Below are positions 57,183 through 64,000 of a stretch of DNA of 64,000 nt, in pieces. How positions within the stretch are numbered: position 1 is the stretch's first letter; every line of letters starts with the position of its first letter. The position numbers and the translations under genes were made by a program. The notes beneath the pieces are model-generated. The model was not told the origin of the DNA. It searched no databases and saw nothing but the letters and a program-made list of their open reading frames with translations. The DNA is from Candidatus Competibacter denitrificans Run_A_D11 (GTDB lineage: Bacteria; Pseudomonadota; Gammaproteobacteria; Competibacterales; Competibacteraceae). The stretch covers positions 16,808 to 80,807 of the forward strand of contig NZ_CBTJ020000030.1 in the NCBI RefSeq assembly GCF_001051235.1, read 5' to 3'.

Positions 57183-59912
57183 ATGAATACGCCGTCTAAC
57201 CCTAACCTTGAAGGTTGGAGCGCAAGTTATCAACCATTACTCGGCGAGATATTGCCGACCTTTTTACCGGCGCAACGCTGGTTTGCCGGAAAAGGCGCCC
57301 CCATCGAAAAAGTAGAATTCGAACAGTACGTTAGTTGGCCTGAGCACAGCGAGTGGTTATTGGCACGCATTGGCGTATGGTTCACTGGGCGCTCTGAAGC
57401 CCAACATTACGCCTTGCCACTGGCGCTGGCATGGCCAGAGGACGGCGAGGAAAAATGGCGCTCGCTGCGGCGCTCTGCCTTGACCAAAGTTCAGATTCAG
57501 GCCCGGACCGGTTGGCTGTACGACGCTTTTGCTGAGGAACGGTTTTGTCAACTGCTGGTCAAGTTGATGGCCCAGAACGCTCAAATACCGCTGGGTGCAG
57601 GCTGGTTGCGATTCTCGGCTACACCGGCTTTTGCTGGCTGTCCGAGCGCGATCTCCGAAGCGTTGCCCGTCAAGCAGTTGGCGGCGGACAGCAGCAACAC
57701 CAGTATCGCCATCGGTGATCGGCTGCTGATGAAAGCCTATCGCCGCTTACAGTCGGGCATGAGTCCTGAACTGGAGATGGGCCGGTTTCTCACGGAAGCG
57801 GGTTTTCGCAACATCGCGCCGCTGGCCGGTGCGCTCGAATACGAAGACGGCAACGGCGAGCGAACCGCGCTGGTCTTGCTGCATGGTTTCGTCGCCAATC
57901 AGGGCGATGCCTGGCGCTATACCCAGGACTATCTGAAGCGTTTTCTGGACAATTGCTTGCAGCAGCCGGAAATGGTGCGAAAAGCGGATGAGATTCACGG
58001 CCTGTACCGAATTTTCGCCACCACGCTGGGCCGACGTACCGGCGAGTTGCATCGGACGCTGGCGCAAATCAGCGGTGATCCGGCATTCAATCCCGAACCG
58101 ATCACGGCGGCTGATCTAACGCGCTGGTTAAACCGGATTCGAGATGAAGCTATCGCCACCTTCGAGCGGCTGGCTCAGCAGCGGGAATCGTTGCCGGAAT
58201 CGGCCTGGCCAAGGGTGGATCGCTTGTTGGCGGCGCGTGGCGCATTGCTGGCAAGTCTGAAACAGACCGCAACGCTTAATCCGGGCACTGTGAAAATCCG
58301 CTACCACGGCGACTACCATCTGGGCCAGGTGCTGGTTGCCAAGGAGGATGTGATTATTATCGACCTCGAGGGTGAACCGTCGCGGACGCTGGAGGAGCGA
58401 CGGGACAAACAGTCGCCGCTACGCGATGTGGTTGGCATGGTGCGGTCCTTCAATTATGCCGCGCACGCCGCTTTGCGACCGTTCACCGCTGATCGACAGG
58501 CGCTCGCGCCGCGCCTTGACGACTGGGAGCGGCAGACGCGGGCGGCGTTTCTGAACGGTTACGCCGAAGCGACGCGCGATAATGTCGGCCTTGGCATTGA
58601 TCTCGCCCAGGCTAATCCGTTGTTGCAGGCGTTCACGCTGGAGAAAGTGTGCTACGAATTGCGCTATGAATTGGACAATCGCCCAGATTGGGTGGAAATC
58701 CCGCTGAGCGGCTTGTGTGAGTTGTTGCCGCTACTGGACCAACCTTTCCCCAGAATAAATTTGTTGTCATCACCCTCTATGGAGTCTGCTATGTCGATCT
58801 TGTTCGAGCCGGTGCAATTTGGGGAATTACGCTTGCAGAATCGGGTAGTGCTGGCCCCGCTGACCCGCTGTCGCGCCGATTACCAGCGTGTGCCAAACGC
58901 TTTGATGGCGGCGTATTACGCCCAGCGGGCGTGGATGGGCTTGCTCATCACCGAGGCGACTTCGGTGGAGCCGATGGGGGTCGGTTATCCGCGCACACCG
59001 GGGATTTGGAGCGAAGCGCAGGTGGCGGGCTGGCGCAAAATTACCGATGCGGTACACGAACGAGGCGGCATCATTGTGCTGCAACTGTGGCATGTCGGGC
59101 GCTTGTCCGATCCCCTTTATCTCAATGGCGCCACACCGGTGGGGCCGAGCGCTATCGCGCCACACGAGCTATCGATTGCGTTGCTGCGTCCGAAAAAAAC
59201 GTATGGCGTCCCCCACGCGCTGACCGTGCCGGAGATCGCGCAGGTGGTGGCTGCGTTTCGCCAGGGCGCGCAAAATGCCAAGCGGGCGGGCTTTGATGGG
59301 GTGGAGATTCATGGCGGCAACGGCTATTTACTCGACCAGTTCCTGCAAAGCAATGCCAATTTACGCACCGATGCTTACGGAGGATCGCCGGACAATCGCG
59401 CGCGGTTTCCGCTGGAGGTGGTCGATGCGGTGGTGGAGGTATGGGGGGCCGGGCGCGTCGGTTATCACCTCGCGCCGCGCTGCGATTTTCTCGGCATGGG
59501 TGACGCCAATCCGCTGGAAACCTTCAGCTATCTGGTCAGCGCGCTTTCCCAGCGTCATCTGGCGTTCATCGTCGCGCGCGAGCGCGCGGCCCCAGACAGC
59601 ATCAGTCCAAAGTTGCGGCCGTTGTTTACAGGCGGCTTTATCGCCAACGAGGGCTATACCCAGCAAACAGCGGAACAAGCCATCGCCAGCGGTTTAGCCG
59701 ATGCGGTAGCCTTCGGCATGTTGAGCATCCCCAATCCTGATCTGGTTGAAAAATTCAAGACCGGCATCACGCCGAATGCTCCCCAGCCTGAGACCTTTTA
59801 CAATAAACATCCGTATCTGTTCGACCTGGCCGAGCCGATGCCCGCTGAAGGTTTCTATGAGAGTGATCGAGAAGGCTATCTGAGCTTTGGCCCACTCAAG
59901 GTTTCCGCATGA
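57183..59912 (+). CDS. in-frame maltokinase / Old Yellow Enzyme open reading frame
   Basis: One 909-codon frame holds two unrelated enzymes. Residues 1 to about 524 are a maltokinase (Mak; makes maltose 1-phosphate for alpha-glucan synthesis): start QPLLGEILPTFLPAQRWFAGKG, then IRYHGDYHLGQVLVAKEDVIIIDLEGEPSR (catalytic loop and DxE-type motif, near 375-405). Residues 537-909 are an OYE-family flavin reductase: SILFEPVQFGELRLQNRVVLAPLTRCRA, VEIHGGNGYLLDQFLQ (His/Asn pair) and AVAFGMLSIPNPDLV. A 12-residue join INLLSSPSMESA looks like translated intergenic DNA; the OYE part has its own ribosome site and ATG at 58791. Removing one C from the CCCC at 58748-58751 would end the kinase at a TAA (58756-58758). 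So either a real fusion by indel or a sequencing error. The OYE part is a tail gene, 33 bp after that TAA. Confidence 0.85.
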   Translation: MNTPSNPNLEGWSASYQPLLGEILPTFLPAQRWFAGKGAPIEKVEFEQYVSWPEHSEWLLARIGVWFTGRSEAQHYALPLALAWPEDGEEKWRSLRRSALTKVQIQARTGWLYDAFAEERFCQLLVKLMAQNAQIPLGAGWLRFSATPAFAGCPSAISEALPVKQLAADSSNTSIAIGDRLLMKAYRRLQSGMSPELEMGRFLTEAGFRNIAPLAGALEYEDGNGERTALVLLHGFVANQGDAWRYTQDYLKRFLDNCLQQPEMVRKADEIHGLYRIFATTLGRRTGELHRTLAQISGDPAFNPEPITAADLTRWLNRIRDEAIATFERLAQQRESLPESAWPRVDRLLAARGALLASLKQTATLNPGTVKIRYHGDYHLGQVLVAKEDVIIIDLEGEPSRTLEERRDKQSPLRDVVGMVRSFNYAAHAALRPFTADRQALAPRLDDWERQTRAAFLNGYAEATRDNVGLGIDLAQANPLLQAFTLEKVCYELRYELDNRPDWVEIPLSGLCELLPLLDQPFPRINLLSSPSMESAMSILFEPVQFGELRLQNRVVLAPLTRCRADYQRVPNALMAAYYAQRAWMGLLITEATSVEPMGVGYPRTPGIWSEAQVAGWRKITDAVHERGGIIVLQLWHVGRLSDPLYLNGATPVGPSAIAPHELSIALLRPKKTYGVPHALTVPEIAQVVAAFRQGAQNAKRAGFDGVEIHGGNGYLLDQFLQSNANLRTDAYGGSPDNRARFPLEVVDAVVEVWGAGRVGYHLAPRCDFLGMGDANPLETFSYLVSALSQRHLAFIVARERAAPDSISPKLRPLFTGGFIANEGYTQQTAEQAIASGLADAVAFGMLSIPNPDLVEKFKTGITPNAPQPETFYNKHPYLFDLAEPMPAEGFYESDREGYLSFGPLKVSA
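58781..58793 (+). promoter_or_regulatory. internal ribosome site and ATG of the OYE module
   Basis: GGAG at 58781-58784 lies 6 nt before the ATG at 58791-58793, in frame with the upstream kinase. This would allow the OYE protein (373 residues) to be made separately even if the fused reading is also translated. Confidence 0.7.
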
Positions 59913-59957
59913 AATAACCCGCTTGGCAAATTAACGCGGCATGATTGAAACACTGGA

Positions 59958-60386
59958 TCACTCGGCTTTATCGTGACCCCGATTGCTTTCCCAATGTGGA
60001 TCAAGGACATTTAAACCAGCAACCCGTGAGAAGTGCCGAATGTTAGCAGTAAGCAACGGCACCTTCTGGCTGAGACAAATAGCAGCGATCAGGGTATCCT
60101 TGACCCCAATGTCCTGATTGGCATGAACTAAATTGGCGTGGAGTCGGGCCGCCAGCGCTGCCGCTACACGATCCAGCGGCAGTACAATCAGGGCTTCCGC
60201 CATTACCTCTTCGCCAATGGAATATCGGGCGCGAGCCATTCCGTACAACAACTCATAGTGGGTGATTGAAGTAATCCCGCAATGATAATCGGACAACGCT
60301 TTTTCTAATGCTGTTGCGCCTGGCTCCCGATTCTTCAAAAAATCAATCAGGATATTAGTATCGAAGCACAATTCTATGGTTGCCAT
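59958..60386 (-). CDS. vapC: PIN-domain toxin (VapC)
   Basis: A 142-residue PIN RNase. The first acidic residue is in LCFDTNILIDFLKN (residues 6-19), the second in YELLYGMARAR (Glu near 46), and IGVKDTLIAAICLSQKVPLLTANIRHF carries the third and fourth acidic positions near 100-120. VapC toxins cut tRNA or rRNA. All catalytic positions are visible, so it is likely active. The ATG at 60386 overlaps the antitoxin gene by 13 bp. It converges on the OYE reading frame. Confidence 0.9.
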   Translation of the reverse strand: MATIELCFDTNILIDFLKNREPGATALEKALSDYHCGITSITHYELLYGMARARYSIGEEVMAEALIVLPLDRVAAALAARLHANLVHANQDIGVKDTLIAAICLSQKVPLLTANIRHFSRVAGLNVLDPHWESNRGHDKAE

Positions 60387-60610
60387 TGCTGCCAAGCCTT
60401 TTCCATATCTCGCATGGCTTCATCAAAATCTGTACTGTCTTTCATCGCACCGCGCAGTGCCAACAGGTTATGCTGATGTTTCTTTTCTTGTACTGGATCT
60501 TCCAACAATAAAATCATTCGGGCATGACTGCCATAGAGATTTCGCAAAGGCTCCGGCAAAACAATATGCCCTTCTAAGGAGATTTTAGTTTCTAACTCAA
60601 TAGCTTGCAT
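60374..60610 (-). CDS. vapB: VapB-type antitoxin
   Basis: A 78-residue antitoxin. The N-terminus AIELETKISLEGHIVLPEPL resembles the SpoVT/AbrB swapped-hairpin DNA-binding fold, and the C-terminal helical part DFDEAMRDMEKAWQQWQP is the toxin-binding tail. It overlaps the vapC start, so the pair is coupled and probably autoregulated by the complex. Confidence 0.85.
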   Translation of the reverse strand: MQAIELETKISLEGHIVLPEPLRNLYGSHARMILLLEDPVQEKKHQHNLLALRGAMKDSTDFDEAMRDMEKAWQQWQP

Positions 60611-60643
60611 ATAATCATCTCCAAATAACTTGCTGATTAAATT

Positions 60644-60916
60644 TCAATTTCTAAGTATATGAATATAGTAGGCTAATAACCACCAGATGCCAGATGCAAT
60701 AATAGAAGCAAGTATACCAAGAGCAAACCCAGAGATAAGAGCTTTATATTTTTCAGTTTTTGAATTCAAAGTAATAATTTGGTTTTCTAAGGATTCAATT
60801 TTTTCAAAAGCAGATTCTAATTCAGAAGAAATGTTCAAAATTGTCTGCGGCATTTCATCAACTAATTGTTGGCGCTCTCTTTGTTGTTCAATCAGCCAGT
60901 TTTTAGCTGCACCCAT
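60644..60916 (-). CDS. small coiled-coil membrane protein of unknown function
   Basis: A 90-residue protein. Residues 10-60 form a charged heptad coiled coil (EMPQTILNISSELESAFEKI, then ESLENQIITLNSKTEKYKAL) and 62-84 one membrane helix (ISGFALGILASIIASGIWWLLAYY). GGAG lies 5 nt upstream of the ATG. It sits next to vapBC on the same strand and is clearly more AT-rich than the surrounding core genes, suggesting transfer. The layout (coiled coil with a C-terminal helix) would suit a sensor or a phage-holin-like tail-anchored protein, but I cannot assign it. Confidence 0.72.
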   Translation of the reverse strand: MGAAKNWLIEQQRERQQLVDEMPQTILNISSELESAFEKIESLENQIITLNSKTEKYKALISGFALGILASIIASGIWWLLAYYIHILRN

Positions 60917-61107
60917 AATTACTCCAAGAATTTGACAGCAGTGAAGATTGATATGAGCCAGGAAGCGGTGATGAACCGCCTAAAAACTGTCGAACTATTG
61001 CGAAAACTTTGCCTTTCACTCGCCAATTCGAGCATGGGTAAAAAAATCAGAACGCAATTTCCAAATAACGAATCTGTCGAAGCGCCTTTCGGCGCTCCAG
61101 TTTTGCC

Positions 61108-63711
61108 TCATTTGGCCAGCTTATCCGCCGACCGTTTGCGGAACTCCAACCCGTCCTTGCCGGTATCGACCACCACGGTATCGCTCGGCCCGAATTCCCC
61201 GGCCAGAATCCGCCGCGCCAGCGGATTTTCCAACTCCTGCTGAATCGCCCGCTTGAGCGGTCGCGCCCCATAGACCGGATCGAAACCGGCCTCACCGAGC
61301 TTATCCAGCGCCGCCGTGGTGACCTCCAAGCCCATCTGCCGGTCGGCCAGCCGCTTGCGCAGATAACCGATTTGAATGTCGGCAATCGAGCGAATCTGGT
61401 CGCGGCCCAGCGGATGAAACACCACCACCTCGTCAATGCGGTTGATGAACTCCGGCCGGAAATGATCCGCCACCTGAGTCATCACCATGCTCTTCATCAG
61501 CGGATAGTTATTCTGCGCCGCCATCTCCTGAATCATCTGCGAGCCGAGATTTGAGGTCATCACGATTACGGTATTGCGAAAATCCACCGTCCGGCCCTGA
61601 CCGTCGGTCAGACGACCGTCGTCCAGCACCTGCAACAGCACGTTGAACACGTCCTGATGGGCCTTTTCCACCTCGTCCAGCAGAATGACGGAATAAGGCC
61701 GCCGCCGTACCGCCTCGGTCAGATAGCCACCTTCGTCGTAGCCGACATAGCCGGGCGGTGCGCCGATCATCCGCGACACGGAATGCTTCTCCATAAACTC
61801 GGACATGTCGATGCGGATCATCGCCTCTTCGGTGTCGAACAAGAACGCCGCCAACGCCTTGCACAACTCGGTCTTGCCGACACCGGTCGGGCCGAGGAAC
61901 AGGAACGAGCCGTTGGGCCGATTGGGATCGGACAAGCCCGCCCGCGAGCGCCGGATGGCATCGCTGACCGCTTTCACCGCTTCATCCTGCCCCACGACCC
62001 GCTTTTGAATCACCTCTTCCATCCGCAACAGCTTGTCGCGCTCACCTTCCAGCATCTTGGACACCGGAATCCCCGTCCATTTGGAAACCACCTCGGCGAT
62101 TTCCTCATCAGTGACTTTGTTGCGCAACAGCTTGAACTGACTGGCGCCAGATTCAGCGGCGGTCGCCTGGCTCAACTTCCGCTCCAGTTCGGGAATGCGG
62201 CCATAACTCAACTCCGACATCCGCGCCAGATCGCCGGCGCGGCGAGCGGTATCCATTTCCAGCCGCGCCCGCTCCAATTCTTCCTTGACCTGGGCCGAGC
62301 CATGCAGCGCCAGCTTTTCCGCTTTCCAGACTTCCTCGAAATCGCTGTATTCCTTTTCCAGCTTACTGATTTCCTGCTCCAGCAATTCCAGCCGCTTCTT
62401 GGAGGCCTCGTCGCTTTCCTTTTTCAGCGCCTCGCGCTCGATCTTCAATTGAATCAAGCGCCGCTCCAGCCGATCCATCGCTTCCGGCTTGGAGTCGATC
62501 TCCATGCGGATGCGCGAGGCCGCCTCGTCGATCAGATCAATCGCCTTGTCCGGCAGGTTGCGGTCGGTGATGTAGCGGTGCGACAGCGTGGCGGCGGCGA
62601 CGATGGCCGGGTCGGTGATTTCTACCCCGTGATGCACTTCATAGCGCTCGTTCAGGCCGCGCAGAATCGCGATGGTGTCCTCGACGCTCGGTTCGTTGAC
62701 CAGCACCTTCTGGAAGCGCCGCTCCAGCGCCGCGTCCTTCTCGATGTATTTGCGGTATTCGTCCAGCGTGGTCGCGCCGATGCAATGCAACTCGCCACGG
62801 GCCAGCGCCGGTTTCAGCATATTGCCCGCGTCCATCGCGCCCTCGGCCTTGCCCGCGCCGACCATGGTGTGCAATTCGTCGATGAACAGGATGATCTGGC
62901 CTTCCTGTTTGCTCAGGTCTTTCAATACCGCTTTCAGCCGCTCCTCGAACTCGCCGCGAAACTTCGCGCCCGCAATCAGCGCGCCCATGTCGAGCGCCAG
63001 CACCCGCTTGTTCTTCAAGCCTTCCGGCACTTCGCCGTTGATGATGCGCTGGGCCAGCCCTTCGACGATGGCGGTCTTGCCGACGCCGGGTTCGCCGATC
63101 AACACCGGGTTGTTCTTGGTGCGCCGCTGCAACACCTGAATGGTGCGGCGGATTTCGTCGTCGCGGCCGATCACCGGATCAAGCTTGCCCTGTTCGGCCC
63201 GCTCGGTCAGATCGATGGTGTATTTTTCCAGGGCCTGGCGCTGATCCTCGGCATTCGGGTCTTCGACCTTTTGCCCGCCGCGCATGGCGTTAATGCCGCG
63301 TTCAATCAGACTCCTGGTCGCGCCCGCCTTGTGCAGAATCGTCCCCAGCTCGCCCTTATCCTCCAGTGCGGCGAGCACGAATAATTCGGACGAGATGTAG
63401 GCGTCCTTGCGCTGCTGGGCCAGTTTATCGGTCAGATTCAGCAAACGCGACAAGGCGTTGGAAACCTGCACGTCGCCGCCCGCGCCCTCGACCCGCGGCA
63501 ACCGATCCAGCGCCTCGCCGAGCTGGGAGCGCAGCAAGTTGATGTTGACATCGGCCTGAGCGAGCAAGGGCCGCACCGTGCCGCCGTCCTGGTCGAGCAA
63601 GGCCGCCATCAGGTGCACCGGTTCGATGAATTGATGGTCGCGCCCAACTGCCAGGCTCTGGGCATCGCTCAAAGCCAGTTGGAATTTGTTGGTCAGTTTG
63701 TCCATGCGCAT
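61108..63711 (-). CDS. clpB: ATP-dependent chaperone ClpB (protein disaggregase)
   Basis: AAA+ disaggregase that works with DnaK, 867 residues. N-domain begins [23 protein letters not shown]-1 Walker A is [17 protein letters not shown] near residue 205 and Walker B is [14 protein letters not shown] near 280. The long coiled-coil M domain lies around 400-530 ([37 protein letters not shown]). AAA-2 has [17 protein letters not shown] near 610 and [14 protein letters not shown] near 680. ATG at 63711 or 63705 may be used. A candidate heat-shock promoter lies upstream. Confidence 0.98.
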   Translation of the reverse strand: MRMDKLTNKFQLALSDAQSLAVGRDHQFIEPVHLMAALLDQDGGTVRPLLAQADVNINLLRSQLGEALDRLPRVEGAGGDVQVSNALSRLLNLTDKLAQQRKDAYISSELFVLAALEDKGELGTILHKAGATRSLIERGINAMRGGQKVEDPNAEDQRQALEKYTIDLTERAEQGKLDPVIGRDDEIRRTIQVLQRRTKNNPVLIGEPGVGKTAIVEGLAQRIINGEVPEGLKNKRVLALDMGALIAGAKFRGEFEERLKAVLKDLSKQEGQIILFIDELHTMVGAGKAEGAMDAGNMLKPALARGELHCIGATTLDEYRKYIEKDAALERRFQKVLVNEPSVEDTIAILRGLNERYEVHHGVEITDPAIVAAATLSHRYITDRNLPDKAIDLIDEAASRIRMEIDSKPEAMDRLERRLIQLKIEREALKKESDEASKKRLELLEQEISKLEKEYSDFEEVWKAEKLALHGSAQVKEELERARLEMDTARRAGDLARMSELSYGRIPELERKLSQATAAESGASQFKLLRNKVTDEEIAEVVSKWTGIPVSKMLEGERDKLLRMEEVIQKRVVGQDEAVKAVSDAIRRSRAGLSDPNRPNGSFLFLGPTGVGKTELCKALAAFLFDTEEAMIRIDMSEFMEKHSVSRMIGAPPGYVGYDEGGYLTEAVRRRPYSVILLDEVEKAHQDVFNVLLQVLDDGRLTDGQGRTVDFRNTVIVMTSNLGSQMIQEMAAQNNYPLMKSMVMTQVADHFRPEFINRIDEVVVFHPLGRDQIRSIADIQIGYLRKRLADRQMGLEVTTAALDKLGEAGFDPVYGARPLKRAIQQELENPLARRILAGEFGPSDTVVVDTGKDGLEFRKRSADKLAK

Positions 63712-63747
63712 GGCTGCTTACCCCCGTGAATGCAAAATTTCCCTATG

Positions 63748-63775
63748 AATTGGTGGTGGTTTGGGGGAATTCAAG
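63748..63775 (-). promoter_or_regulatory. candidate sigma-32 promoter of clpB
   Basis: Read leftward, CTTGAAT (63769-63775) matches the heat-shock -35 CTTGAAA and CACCAATT (63748-63755) matches the -10 CCCCATNT at 6 of 8 positions, spaced 13 bp. It lies 37 bp upstream of the start codon. The spacing is acceptable but the -10 match is moderate. Confidence 0.45.
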
Positions 63776-63828
63776 CAGTAGAAACCAGATAAATTGAACA
63801 CTGGTTTCGCACCATTCCTTAAAAAGGA

Positions 63829-63861
63829 ACCCTCGCTCAAGCACCTTAGATAAGCGAGGGT
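63829..63861. terminator. bidirectional hairpin terminator upstream of clpB
   Basis: ACCCTCGCT at 63829-63837 pairs with AGCGAGGGT at 63853-63861. On the minus strand TCCTTTTT follows, on the plus strand AGCTTTTG, so it can end a gene reading leftward from beyond the window. A second small hairpin CCGCAG/CTGCGG lies at about 63871-63888. Confidence 0.7.
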
Positions 63862-63936
63862 AGCTTTTGCCGCAGCATAAACTGCGGTAAAATGACTCCG
63901 ATTGAGTCTGTCAAATTTTTTGTGTAAATGCGGTTT

Positions 63937-64000
63937 TGGTTAGTGGAGTGAGAGTGGCAAGCGGCCCTCGAATTGAATGGCGAAGCGATTGAGGGCCTGT
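63937..64000 (-). CDS. C-terminal end of an unidentified gene, cut by window edge
   Basis: The last 20 codons of a leftward frame, ending RFAIQFEGRLPLSLH and TAA at 63937-63939. The terminator downstream supports a real gene end, but the piece is too short to identify. Confidence 0.3.

Noticed and set aside
61657..63384. 575-codon open frame on the plus strand opposite clpB
   Set aside because: It is an antisense shadow of clpB caused by GC-rich codon use; no family resemblance, composed of His/Arg/Gln/Ala-rich sequence.

Overview
The window looks like chromosomal DNA of a gammaproteobacterium. The signs are the hslV-hslU-DUF971-ubiE-ubiJ-ubiB block, the clpS-clpA-infA and carA-carB-greA clusters, rsmJ, a secB-gpsA pair, ubiquinone rather than menaquinone genes, and a tRNA-Gly with an encoded CCA end. 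A phasin gene (polyhydroxyalkanoate granules) and a maltokinase gene (trehalose/glycogen metabolism) point to a storage-polymer accumulator such as the Competibacteraceae. That placement is inference from gene content and needs a phylogenetic test.

Layout, left to right. 1-5.2 kb: the 3'-cut pilM, small conserved hypotheticals, DUF1289 and DUF2889 proteins, gpsA and secB. 5.3-6.5 kb: a sulfur-linked operon of rhodanese, DUF2892 membrane protein and an ArsR/BigR-like repressor with its palindromic operator. 6.7-9.6 kb: gpmA, a C-terminal processing protease and a DJ-1/PfpI protein. 9.6-15.1 kb: ubiB, ubiJ, ubiE, DUF971, hslU, hslV. 15.3-24 kb: rimO, a cysteine-free L31 gene, a periplasmic serine protease, greA, carB, carA, dapB, tRNA-Gly. 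24-35 kb: an H-NS-like gene, trmB, a D-Ala-D-Ala carboxypeptidase with a very long tail, gltA, a phasin with a repeated TGCA-type operator, rsmJ, a lytic transglycosylase, an EF-G paralogue, a macrodomain protein and rubredoxin. 35-41.4 kb: thiD, thiE, hemL, a Uma2 protein, dsbB, a SelW-like protein, mtgA, a flavodoxin-like protein and a DsbA-fold protein.

41.5-49.3 kb is the most irregular region. A tripartite efflux operon (RND pump at 41.5-44.6 kb, membrane fusion protein at 48.1-49.3 kb, same strand) is split by about 3.5 kb of accessory DNA: hicBA, an Asp/Glu racemase, a hairpin-rich element bounded by two identical 19-bp palindromes, a vapBC pair whose toxin is cut off at the element border, a phage-type protein of unknown function, a relic of a fusion-protein C-terminus, and a cupin gene. 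All accessory genes lie on the efflux strand, and hicA overlaps the pump start codon by 4 bp.

49.4-64 kb: infA, clpA, clpS, thpR, pncC, corA, mutS, an in-frame maltokinase/Old Yellow Enzyme open reading frame, an intact vapBC pair, a small coiled-coil membrane protein and clpB with a candidate heat-shock promoter. Four AAA+ proteolysis or disaggregation components (HslU, ClpA, ClpS, ClpB) fall in one window, but each sits in an ordinary context.

I found no CRISPR array, rRNA, intact transposase, integrase or recognisable riboswitch. No complete, clearly novel defence or metabolic system is visible. The best leads are the rearranged efflux locus with its hairpin element and the maltokinase/OYE reading frame.
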